The translations under genes were made by a program, and so were the position numbers. From Megascapheus bottae (Eukaryota > Chordata > Mammalia > Rodentia > Geomyidae): DNA of 64,000 nucleotides. The notes beneath the pieces are model-generated. The model was not told where the DNA came from and did not search any database. It saw nothing but the letters and a program-made list of their open reading frames with translations. Below, piece by piece: positions 1-9,786 of the stretch; position 1 is the first letter of the stretch; each line of letters begins with the position of its first letter. The stretch is from assembly GCA_024803745.1 (NCBI GenBank), contig JANJXV010000099.1, positions 2,108,001 through 2,172,000 on the forward strand, in the 5' to 3' direction.

Positions 1-578
1 GTTTCTTGTTCTCCCCATTTGAAAATGGGAGCAGGATTACTACTAAATACGATTATAGTTTTTCAGATATAACCAACCTAGACCTCTGTCGCTGGCAGAC
101 ACTAGATGTTCACAAGTTTTGATTGGTATTATCACTCTTTCTTTTTGTGCACTTACAGACCAGCCTAATACAACCACTGATAAGCGATTTATACCCAAAA
201 CAATAAGCCTCTCAATCCAATCTCTATTGTCTTTAAGTCCCTCTGAGCCTAGAGAATAATTAACCACCTACATATACAATATTGCTCAACAGCCATCAAG
301 TGTAGATCCGTGCAGTATAAGGGTTGAAAGACGAGCAGAGGTCCAGAGATAGAAAAAAAGAATGAGAGAGGTCAGGGGAGGTGCAAGAGGATTAACGTAG
401 GAGTGTAAGAATATTGTAGTAATGAAGAAAAGTTATAGCATAAGGATAACTGACATAAGTTGGTAAGTAGGTAGCATATTTGAGTACAAAGTTTGGAAAG
501 TATTAGAATAAAACTTATGTGTTGCTGCACGACTAGCTCTTAGCCCAACCAGTGGCCTCACAGTGGACCATGGGATGG
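1..578 (-). mobile_element. L1 5' end (UTR and first codons of ORF1), body outside window
   Basis: The ORF1 start codon is on the minus strand at 18-16, with its body off the left edge. Positions 19-578 are the 5' UTR-like region, read on the minus strand and ending where similarity to the RalGDS-like segment begins (579). A 74-codon open frame on the same strand (267-43) precedes ORF1. It recurs in every copy and has no recognisable domain. Whether 578/579 is the true L1 5' end or a duplication breakpoint cannot be decided here. Confidence 0.8.
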
Positions 579-694
579 ATCTGTTTTTCTTGTCTACGTT
601 GAGGGAAAGGGCTATTTCACAAGATGCAGAAGCGAAGATTTCAGAAGCAAATGCTGTGAGTGAATTAACTCTTAAAAAGCATTTTTATTTTCTT

Positions 695-893
695 TTATCT
701 TTCTGCCAGTCTTGGGGCTTGAATTCAGGGCCTGAGCACTGTCCTCGGGTTTTCTCAAGTCTAGCCCTCTGCCACTGGAGCCACAGTGCCACATCTAGAT
801 TTTCTATCTATGTGGTACTGAGCAATCAAACCCAGATCTTCATGGATGCTAGGCAAGCACTCTACCACTATGCCAAACTCTCAACCCTGACAT
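695..893 (-). repeat. ID-type SINE, antisense
   Basis: Antisense tRNA/ID-derived dimer: gggcttgaattcagggcctg, then gagccacagtgccac, then caagcactctaccac. Present at the same place in every unit (about 8113-8312, 15536-15734, 22958-23156, 59531-59729) and, inverted, at about 41,745-41,920. It is followed by a short (ATC)5 tract at 909. Confidence 0.8.
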
Positions 894-1124
894 AGTAATT
901 ATAAAGTCATCATCATCATCATCATATCCAAATATCCTTTCTCCTACAAAGAATGAACACTTAACTGTGTCTAATGCTTTTTTTTAATTTCACTAATTCT
1001 TCTGTGTTTTTCCCTCTTGCATTTTTTACACATGACAGCAAAGCTAATCATCAGGAAAAAATTGATTAGGATACAGAAACCTAATAATATCCTAGTAGAT
1101 TGACGTCAAAAATATGTGCAAGAT

Positions 1125-1320
1125 GCCCTGTGTGTTTGACCTAGTGGGAGAGTCCTTGGCTACCAAGCAGTAAGCCTCAGGTTTGATTCCTCATTACCAC
1201 ATACATAGAAAACGCTGCAAGTGGTGCTGTGGCTCGGTGGGACAGCTAAAGCCTAAAGAAAGCCCAAGAACAATGTTCACACTCTGAGGTCAAGTCCCAA
1301 GACTAGCAAAAACAAAAAAA
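1125..1320 (+). repeat. ID-type SINE, sense
   Basis: Diverged ID dimer in sense orientation: tgacctagtgggagagtcct, ggtttgattcctcattacca, gtggtgctgtggctc, then aagtcccaagactagcaaaa with an A-rich tail. The same copy is present in all units and, inverted, at 41,310-41,500. It therefore predates both the inverted duplication and the array. Confidence 0.8.
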
Positions 1321-1610
1321 ATTCGACAAGGGGCAAAATGCAGGCAGAGAAGGCACTGTGAAGCAAAAGTTTTGTAAAGGATGAGGGCAATATTGACCCT
1401 TAAGTTTGGATCTTACCTAAGAAAGGCTCCTTGAGCCTGAGACCAGACTGGTAGTTGGGCCTAGTGGAAGACATTGGGATTGGACAAATAAGGTGTGCTG
1501 TATACTACATCCACATGTATATTGTGAGACTGGAGGAGAGATTCAGCCTCCAGTATGTCTTTGGTGAGGTCTTTTGTGAGCAAGGATCTTTGGTCATTGG
1601 GCCCTGAAAG

Positions 1611-1948
1611 GTGACCCTGCCTCCCTCACAATGGAACAGAATATGGAACCCTGGTAACCAAGCCACTGTAACTAACAACCAGCTCAAGCCAGCTCACTTG
1701 GCCTGTGGCTCAGGAGGAAGAAAGATGTTGCTGTGCTGTTGCCAAAGGTCAGGAAACTCGAGTCTCAGGCATGGAAGTTGTGGATGTCTTACTCGCAGAT
1801 GTACATGCTAGATCATTGCCAAGCCACAAATCCAGTATAACAGAACTTTCTCTAAGAAGAAGGCCAGGAAAATCCAGGGCAAACAGATGAGGTAAATTTC
1901 TAAGAAGAAATGTATTTGACCCCATCATCGTCCCCACACACTACAACT
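1611..1948 (+). pseudogene. RalGDS-like first coding exon fragment, unit 1
   Basis: Plus-strand counterpart of the 5' coding part of the RalGDS-like pseudogene at 40.4-41.1 kb. A start codon at 1723 opens a Cys-rich N terminus (MLLCCCQRSGNSSLRHG) that resembles, from memory, the short N-terminal exon of rodent RalGDS-like proteins. The frame is cut off after about 30 codons. The homologous sequence is interrupted at 1950 by the antisense L1, inside what is RasGEF_N-linked coding sequence in the inverted copy. Only this 5' piece exists in the array, so no GEF domain can be made. The family assignment rests on synteny with the inverted copy. Confidence 0.5.
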
Positions 1949-2365
1949 TTCTTTTTTTTCATTTTTTTATTGTAATTAGTAAAAGGGTTAGATGATATTT
2001 GCCAGATAGAAGGTGCATAAATTCACATACATTGATACCCTTTCACATGTCTTGGTACCCATTTCCCTCCAACCCCACACCCCCCACCCGTCTTGGTTTT
2101 CCCCCCTTCCCTATCAAATTTCAAATATCCAAATACAAATAAATTCAATATATCAGATAACAAAGTGAGATACTATACCAATATGGGATAACCAAGGGAC
2201 AGCAAGCGAGATGAGAGACAACATAGTACATTAAGGACAACAATCATTCATTATATGGCTTTTGTGTCAATATCCTGGAGGTCCTTTCAATTAGCTTCAC
2301 ATTATATGGCCTTATATATGGCCTTTTGCTCTATTGCCAATCTCTGCTAGTAGAGCCCAAGGTTT

Positions 2366-5300
2366 CTACTGATTATGACGAATGAGGGAAACCACTGAGC
2401 CTAAGTTCCTTTGTGTCTGGCTTACTTCACTTAATATGATTTGTTCTAAGTCTTTCCATTTCCTAACAAATGGGGCGATGTCATTCTTTCTGACAGCAGC
2501 ATAGAATTCCATTGTGTACAAATACCACAACTTGTTGATCCACTCATCCACTGAGGGACATCTGGGTTGGTTCCATATCTTTGCTATGGTGAATAGTGCT
2601 GCAATGAACATTGTTGTGCTAGTGGGTTTAGTATGCCCTTGTTTCTGGATTGTTGGGTAAATGCCAAGTACTGGAATTGCTGGGTCATAGGGGAGTTGTA
2701 TGTTGAGCGTTTTGAGGCACTGCCGCACTGCTTTCCATAGTGGTTGAACGAGTTTGCACTCCCACCAACAGTGTAGTAGTGATCCCTCCTGACCACATCC
2801 CCTCCAGCATCTGTTGTCATTCGTTTCCCTGATCCTGGCCATTCTAACTGGAGTTAGGTGGAATCTTAGACTTGTTTTGATTTGCATTTCTTTTATGACC
2901 AGAGATGTTGAGCATTTCTTCATGTGTCTATAGGCCATTTTTGTTTCTTCTTCAGAGAAGACTCTCTTTAAGTCTTTGCCCATTTTGTAATGGGATGGGT
3001 GTTACTTTGGAGGTTAGTTTTGGAGTGATTCAATTTTTTGAGTTGTTGATATATTTTAGATATGAGGCCTTGTTCCGTTGTTTGGGTGGTGAAGATCTTC
3101 TCCCACTCTGTAGGCTTCCTGATTAGTTTACTAGCTATATCCGTTGCCATACAAAAGCTCTGCAGTTTAATGCAGTCCCACTTATCCAGCCTTTCTCTGA
3201 TTTGTTGTGATTCTTGGTCCTTATTAAGAAAGTTTCGACCTGTACCAAGGAGGCCTAGTGTATCTCCTATTCCTTCCTGTAAACTTTTCAGTGTGTCAGC
3301 TTTTACCTCCACGTCTTTGATCCATTTGGAGTTAATTCTAGTGCAAGGGGACAAAGAAGGATCCAACTTTAGTTTTCTGCAGGTGTTTAACCAGTTCTGC
3401 CAGCACAACTTGTTGAAGAGGCTATTTTTCTTCCATTCTATTTTTTTGGCTCCCTGGTCAAAGATTAGGTGGCCATAGGTCTGTGGTTTAATATCTGGGT
3501 CCGCAGTTCTACTCCATTGGACTTCAGGCCTGTTCTCGTGCCAGTACCAAGCTGTTTTGAGAATTATAGCTCTGTAATAGAGCCTTAAGTTTGGAATTGA
3601 AATTCCTCCAGCGCTGTTCTTTCTGCTAAGAAGTGTTTTTGCTATACGGGGTCTTTTATTATTCCATATGAAATTTTGAATTGCCTCTTCTATGTCTTTA
3701 AAGAATGACATTGGGATGTTGATGGGTATTACATTGAATTTGTAGATAGCCCTTGGCAAGATTGTCATTTTCACAATGTTGATTCTTCCAATCCAGGAGC
3801 ACGGGAGGTTTTTCCATTTCCTTAGTTCTGCTTTAATTTCCTTTTTTAGGGTTTTAAAGTTTTCATCTAAACGGTCCTTTACATTCTTAGTTAAGCTAAT
3901 TGCTAGGTACTTTATTTTCTTTGAGGCTATTGTGAAAGTATTTTCTTTCCTGATTATTGCCTCGTTCCTCTCAGTGTTGGCTTAAAGTAAGGCAGTTGAT
4001 TTGTGAGGGTTGATTTTATGGCCTGCTACCCTTCCAAAGCTTTGAATCAGCTCAAGGAGCTTGGGAGTAGAGTCTATAGGATTCTTTAAATACAGAATCA
4101 TGTCATCTGCAAAGAGGGATAGTTTTATTTCCTCTTTCCCTACTTGGATCCCCTTTATGCTTGCTTCTTGCCTTATTGCACTGCCTAGGAATTCTAGTAC
4201 TATGTTAAAAAGGAGTGGAGAGAGTGGGCATCCTTGTCTCGTTCCTGATTTTAGAGGGAATGGCTTTAGATTTTCACCATTAAGTATAATACTAGCAGTG
4301 GGTTTCTCATACACAGCCTTTATTACATTGAGAAATGTTCCATGGATTCCTAGTTTCTCCACATCTTTTAACATAAAGGGGTTTTGGATCTTGTCAAATT
4401 CCTTTTCCGCATCTATTGAGACAATCATGTGATTTTATCCCTGCTCCTGTTGATGTGTTGAATTATATTAATTGATTTGTGTATGTTGAACCAGCTTTAC
4501 CTCCCTGTGATGAATCCAGTTTGATCATAGTGTATATTTTTTTTGATGAGTTGTTGTAGACGCTTGGCCAGTATTTTGTTGAGAAGTTTTGCATCGAGGT
4601 TCATCAAAGAAATGGGTCTATAGATCTGTTTCTTTCATGAATCTCTGTCTGGTTTGGGGATGAGGGATATGCTGGCTTCACAGAATCAGTTTAGTAAAGA
4701 ACCTTCATTTTCAATTTCGTTGAAGAGCTTGAGGAGTATTGGTGTGAGCTCTGCTTTGAAGACCTTATAGAATTCAGCTGTGAATCCATCTGGCCCTGGG
4801 CTCTTTTTAAGTGGAAGTTGTCTAATTTCCATTTCTATTTCAGAGCTTGAAATAGGCCTGTTGAGTTGGGTTAGCTCTTCTTGGTTCAGTGTGTGTATGT
4901 TAATATTGTCTAGGAATTCATCCATTTCTTCTAGATTCTCAAATTTGTTGGCGTAAAGGTTTGAGAAGTATTCCCTCATGATATTCTGGATCTTGGTAAT
5001 TTCTGTCGTGATATTACCATTTTCATCTGCGATTTTGTTTATTTCGATATGCTCTCTTCTTTTTTTGGTAAGATTTGCTAAGGGCTTGTCAATTTTGTTA
5101 ATTCTTTCAAGAACCAACTCCTTGTTTTGTTGATTCTTTCTATAGTTTTTTTATTCCAAATCATTTAATTCTGCTTTGATTTTAATAATTTGCTTTCTCC
5201 TAATGGGTTTAGGGTTGGTTTGTTGCTCTTTTTCCAGGAGGTTAAGGTGAGACATTAACTAGTTGGTTTGCCATTTTTCCAACTTGCTGTTGTAGGCACT

Positions 5301-6206
5301 CAGCGCTATAAATTTTCCTCTGAGTACTGCCGTTGTTGTGTCCCTAAGGAGTTGATATTTGTGTGCTCCTTATTGTTAAATTTCATAAACAGTTGGATAT
5401 CTGTTCTGATCTCTTCGATTACCCATTGTTTTTGATTCAACAATGTGTGGTTCAGTCTCCATGAGTTACAGGGTTTTCTTTGGTGGAGATGTGTGTTCAG
5501 CTCCAATTTGATGCCTTTATGGTCTGAGAGTGTGCATGGAATAATTTCAGTGTTTCTGAATCTGTCCAGGTTTGCTTTATGGCCTAAGATGTGGTCTATT
5601 TTGGAAAATGTTCCATGTGCTGCTGAGAAAAACGTATATTGTGGTGTTACTGGGTGGAATATTCTTCAGATGTCTGTTAGATCTAGTTGGTCTATATAGT
5701 TGTTCAGTTCTAAGTTTTCTCTGTTGAGTTTTTGCCTTGTTGATCTGTCCATAGGTGAGAGTGGTGTGTTAAACTCACCAACAATCACTGTGTTTCGATC
5801 TATGTATGGTTTCAGTGTAAGGAAAGTTTGCTTGATGAAGTTTGGAGCTCCGGGATTGGGTGTGTAAATATTTAGGATTGTTATGTCTTCCGGGAGGAAA
5901 GATCCCTTTAGTAGTATGTAGTAACCTTCTTTGTCTTTTCTTACTAATTTTAGTTTGAAGTCTATTGTATCTGATATGAGGATGGCAACTCTAGCCTGTT
6001 TATGGGGGCAGTTAGCTTGATAGAGTTTATTCCAACCTCTCACTTTCAAAAGATGATTGTTTTTGGGTAAGATGTGTCTCTCGAATTCAGCAGAACGATG
6101 GCTCTTGCTTTTTGATCCAACTAGACCACCTATGCCGTTTAATTGGAGAGTTAAGTCCATTGATATTGAGAGTTAGGATTGAGAGATATTTATTAGTTCC
6201 TACCAT
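2366..6206 (-). pseudogene. L1 ORF2 (endonuclease/reverse transcriptase), multiply disrupted
   Basis: Domains in order on the minus strand: AP-like endonuclease (6206-5306, with VGEFNTPLSPMDR and SDHKGI), RT (about 5117-3982, with the fingers motif [27 protein letters not shown] and the catalytic loop FADDMILY), and the thumb/C-terminal region ending with a Cys/His-rich stretch ([17 protein letters not shown], near 2800-2750). Lesions: altered frame over the endonuclease N terminus, a stop at 5668 (ATC TGA), a gap between 5305 and 5117, a stop at 3982 (TTATACGCC-type Tyr codon now TAA) and a frameshift near 2975. The catalytic Asp pair of RT is intact. Confidence 0.92.
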
Positions 6207-6437
6207 TTTTAAAAGCTTTTAGTAGGGCCTGTGTCTTGACAGTTCTTGTGGTCCTTAGATGGTATGCTGTTTAGGTGCCATTTCTTTCCCTATATTGCAT
6301 TTATTTTGGTTTTCTATGTATAGAGCATCTTTGAGAATTCTCTGTACTGTTCATTTTGTTTCGACATATTGTTGCAGCTTTTCCCTGGAATGGAATATTT
6401 TTATTTTTCCCTCAGTTATGAATGAGAACTTAGCTGG

Positions 6438-7438
6438 CTACAGTATTCTTGGTTGGTAGTTATTTGATATAAGGGCATGACATATATGCTTCCAGTCACT
6501 TCGTGCTTGCATGGTCTCTGCTGAGAAATCTGGGTTTATTCTGATTGGTTTGCTTTTGTAGGTTACCGATCCCTTTTCCCTGGCTGCCTTTAGGATCTTT
6601 CCTTTCGTTTCTATTGATCCATTTCGGATCACAATGTGGCGGTGGGATGTTCTTTTCTGGTCAGGTCTGTTTGGGGTTCTAAAAGCTTCTCGTATCTGGA
6701 TGGGCCTGCCCTCCTGGATATTTGGGAAATTCTCTGAGATGATTCCCTGAAGTATATTTCCAATACCATTGACCTCTTTCTCCACGCCCTCCTCAGTACC
6801 AACTAGCCTTAAATTAGGCTTCCTAATTGTATCTTGGACCTCCTGAAGCGCTCTCTCATATTTCCTAGATTTGGATTGACTCATTTTCTGTTCTTTATAA
6901 TACCTAAATTATCTTCAGCCACGGAAATTCTCTCCTCTGCAATGTCTAACCTGCTATCAAAGCTATCTACTTTATTTTTCATCTCCCTTGCTTCTAATTG
7001 CCCGCTTTTTATGCCTTGCATCCCTTGTTTTAGATCATGTATGGATTTCTTTATCTCCTTGATTTCCTTTTGAGTGGTTAGCTCAGTAGCTTTATTTTCT
7101 TTGGACATTTGCTGGAGTTTGGTCACGTTTTTATTTGTGGATTCTTTGAATTCATCCATCTTTCTTTGAAAAACCTTTATTATGGCCTCCTTTATGGCTT
7201 CTTCTTTTTCACTTATCACCTTGTTTTTGCTTTCCTCTTGTTCAGGTATGGCTTCCTCCATTATCTCTTTCTTTATATTTTCACATTTTTCATTAATGAT
7301 GTTTATCAATTGCATTTGTGTAGCAATTGGAAGACTCTCCTCTAGGTTTGCCAGTGACTGTTCCATTGTCTGTTTACATTGGGTGGGGGATGTTGTTTCT
7401 TGATTTGACATTTTTCTTGAGTTTCTTGTTCTGCCCAT
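6438..7438 (-). pseudogene. L1 ORF1 (RNA-binding chaperone), frameshifted
   Basis: L1 ORF1p normally trimerises through a coiled coil and coats L1 RNA using an RRM and a C-terminal domain. The first frame (7438-6881, 185 codons) holds the Lys/Glu-rich coiled coil. The second (6884-6438, 148 codons) holds the RRM/CTD, recognisable from the IRKPNLRLVG stretch. They overlap by ATGA. Adding one A to the run before ATGAGT would restore a spacing equal to that of mammalian ORF1, so a 1-nt homopolymer loss is the simplest reading. The same lesion is present in every copy in the window. Confidence 0.88.
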
Positions 7439-7998
7439 TTGAAAATGGGAGCAGGATTACTACTAAATACGATTATAGTTTTTCAGATATAACCAACCTA
7501 GACCTCTGTCGCTGGCAGACACTAGATGTTCACAAGTTTTGATTGGTATTATCACTCTTTCTTTTTGTGCACTTACAGACCAGCCTAATACAACCACTGA
7601 TAAGCGATTTATACCCAAAACAATAAGACTCTCAATCCAATCTCTATTGTCTTTAAGTCCCTCTGAGCCTAGAGAATAATTAACCACCTACATATACAAT
7701 ATTGCTCAACAGCCATCAAGTGTAGATTCGTGCAGTATAAGGGTTGAAAGACGAGCAGAGGTCCAGAGATAGAAAAAAAGAATGAGAGAGTTCAGGGGAG
7801 GTGCAAGAGGATTAACGTAGGAGTGTAAGAATATTGTAGTAATGAAGAAAAGTTATAGCATAAGGATAACTGACATAAGTTGGTAAGTAGGTAGCATATT
7901 TGAGTACAAAGTTTGGAAAGTATTAGAATAAAACTTATGTGTTGCTGCACGACTAGCTCTTAGCCCAACCAGTGGCCTCACAGTGGACCATGGGATGG

Positions 7999-9370
7999 AT
8001 CTGTTTTTTTGTCTACGTTGAGGGAAAGGGGTATTTCACAAGATGCAGAAGCGAAGATTTCAGAAGCAAGTGCTGTGAGTGAATTAGCTCGTAAAAAGCA
8101 TTTTTATTTTCTTTTATCTTTCTGCCAGTCTTGGGGCTTGAATTCAGGGCCTGAGCACTGTCCTCGGGTTTTCTCAAGTCTAGCCCTCTGCCACTGGAGC
8201 CACAGTGCCACATCTAGATTTTCTATCTATGTGGTACTGAGCAATCAAACCCAGATCTTCATGGATGCTAGGCAAGCACTCTACCACTATGCCAAACTCT
8301 CAACCCTGACATAGTAATTATAAAGTCATCATCATCATCATCATATCCAAATATCCTTTCTCCTACAAAGAATGAACACTTAACTGTGTCTAATGCTTTT
8401 TTTTTAATTTCACTAATTCTTCTGTGTTTTTCCCTCTTGCATTTTTTACACATGACAGCAAAGCTAATCATCAGGAAAAAATTGATTAGGATAGAGAAAC
8501 CTAATAATATCCTAGTAGATTGACGTCAAAAATATGTGCAAGATGCCCTGTGTGTTTGACCTAGTGGGAGAGTCCTTGGCTACCAAGCAGTAAGCCTCAG
8601 ATTTGATTCCTCATTACCACATACATAGAAAACGCTACAAGTGGTGCTGTGGCTCGGTGGGACAGCTAAACCCTAAAGAAAGCCCAAGAACAATGTTCAC
8701 ACTCTGAGGTCAAGTCCCAAGACTAGCAAAAACAAAAAAAATTCGACAAGGGGCAAAATGCAGGCAGAGAAGGCACTGTGAAGCAAAAGTTTTGTAAAGG
8801 ATGAGGGCAATATTGACCCTTAAGTTTGGATCTTACCTAAGAAAGGCTCCTTGAGCCTGAGACCAGACTGGTAGTTGGGCCTAGTGGAAGACATTGGGAT
8901 TGGACAAATAAGGTGTGCTGTATACTACATCCACATGTATATTGTGAGACTGGAGGAGAGATTCAGCCTCCAGTATGTCTTTGGTGAGGTCTTTTGTGAG
9001 CAAGGATCTTTGGTCATTGGGCCCTGAAAGGTGACCCTGCCTCCCTCACAATGGAACAGAATATGGAACCCTGGTAACCAAGCCACTGTAACTAACAACC
9101 AGCTCAAGCCAGCTCACTTGGCCTGTGGCTCAGGAGGAAGAAAGATGTTGCTGTGCTGTTGCCAAAGGTCAGGAAACTCGAGTCTCAGGCATGGAAGTTG
9201 TGGATGTCTTACTCCAAGATGTACATGCTAGATCATTGCCAAGCCACAAATCCAGTATAACAGAACTTTCTCTAAGAAGAAGGCCAGGAAAATCCAGGGC
9301 AACCAGATGAGGTAAATTTCTAAGAAGAAATGTATTTGACCCCATCATCCTCCCCACACACTACAACTTT
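7999..9370 (+). repeat. Non-L1 segment of unit 2 with two SINEs
   Basis: Same composition as 579-1950: antisense ID SINE at about 8113-8312, (ATC)n, sense ID SINE at about 8544-8740, then the RalGDS-like exon region. A few substitutions are shared only with unit 3, such as aggatagagaaacc at 8490. Confidence 0.85.
9031..9368 (+). pseudogene. RalGDS-like first coding exon fragment, unit 2
   Basis: Copy of the 1611-1948 fragment with start codon at 9143 and the same MLLCCC N terminus. A base change at 9214-9216 (ccaag for cgcag) alters the sequence after CGCLT. It is truncated by the L1 at 9371. Confidence 0.48.
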
Positions 9371-9786
9371 CTTTTTTTTTCATTTTTTTATTGTAATTAG
9401 TAAAAGGGTTAGATGATATTTGCCAGATAGAAGGTGCATTAATTCACATACATTGATACCCTTTCACATGTCTTGGTACCCATTTCCCTCCAACCCCACA
9501 CCCCCCACCCGTCTTGGTTTTCCCCCCTTCCCTATCAAATTTCAAATATCCAAATACAAATAAATTCAATATATCAGATAACAAAGTGAGATACTATACC
9601 AATATGGGATAACCAAGGGACAGCAAGTGAGATGAGAGACAACATAGTACATTAAGGACAACAATCATTCATTATATGGCTTTTGTGTCAATATCCTGGA
9701 GGTCCTTTCAATTAGCTTCACATTATATGGCCTTATATATGGCCTTTTGCTCTATTGACAATCTCTGCTAGTAGAGCCCAAGGTTT

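Larger units (their letters stand above)
579..1950 (+). repeat. Non-L1 segment of unit 1 (RalGDS-like 5' region)
   Basis: This 1.37-kb segment between two L1s is similar along its length, in inverted orientation, to 40,687-42,042. Matching landmarks include the (atc)n tract, both SINEs, the motif cttgagcctgagaccagact and the CCCRG-rich exon region. Similarity starts at atctgtttttcttgtcta (579; counterpart ends at 42,042) and stops at ctacaacNttctt (1941-1953; counterpart 40,687-40,699), exactly where the L1 3' end begins. Confidence 0.85.
1..7420. repeat. Array unit 1
   Basis: Order along the plus strand: 5' end of the L1 that continues leftwards (1-578), non-L1 segment (579-1950), then a minus-strand L1 whose body fills the rest of the unit and whose 5' UTR extends into unit 2. 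Unit 1 differs from units 2-4 at several sites where it agrees with the distal copy at 59 kb, for example gtagatccgtg at 303 and gagaggtcaggg at 366. Confidence 0.93.
1951..7998 (-). mobile_element. L1 retrotransposon 1, near full length, defective
   Basis: Minus-strand L1 with all parts in order: 5' UTR (7998-7439), ORF1 (7438-6438), 231-bp spacer, ORF2 with endonuclease, RT and C-terminal Cys-rich region (6206-2366), and 3' UTR (2365-1971), ending in a T-rich tract (poly-A on the element's strand) at 1951-1970. The 3' junction abuts sequence homologous to 40,687-40,699. Both ORFs are frameshifted, so the element should not be autonomous. It is antisense to the RalGDS-like fragment beside it. 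Confidence 0.93.

Noticed and set aside
3062..3478. Plus-strand 138-codon frame recurring in every unit
   Set aside because: It lies exactly antisense to L1 ORF2 and has no domain of its own. It is conserved only because the units are recent copies. The same holds for the other plus-strand frames at 4061-4432, 5445-5699 and 6834-7542 and their copies.
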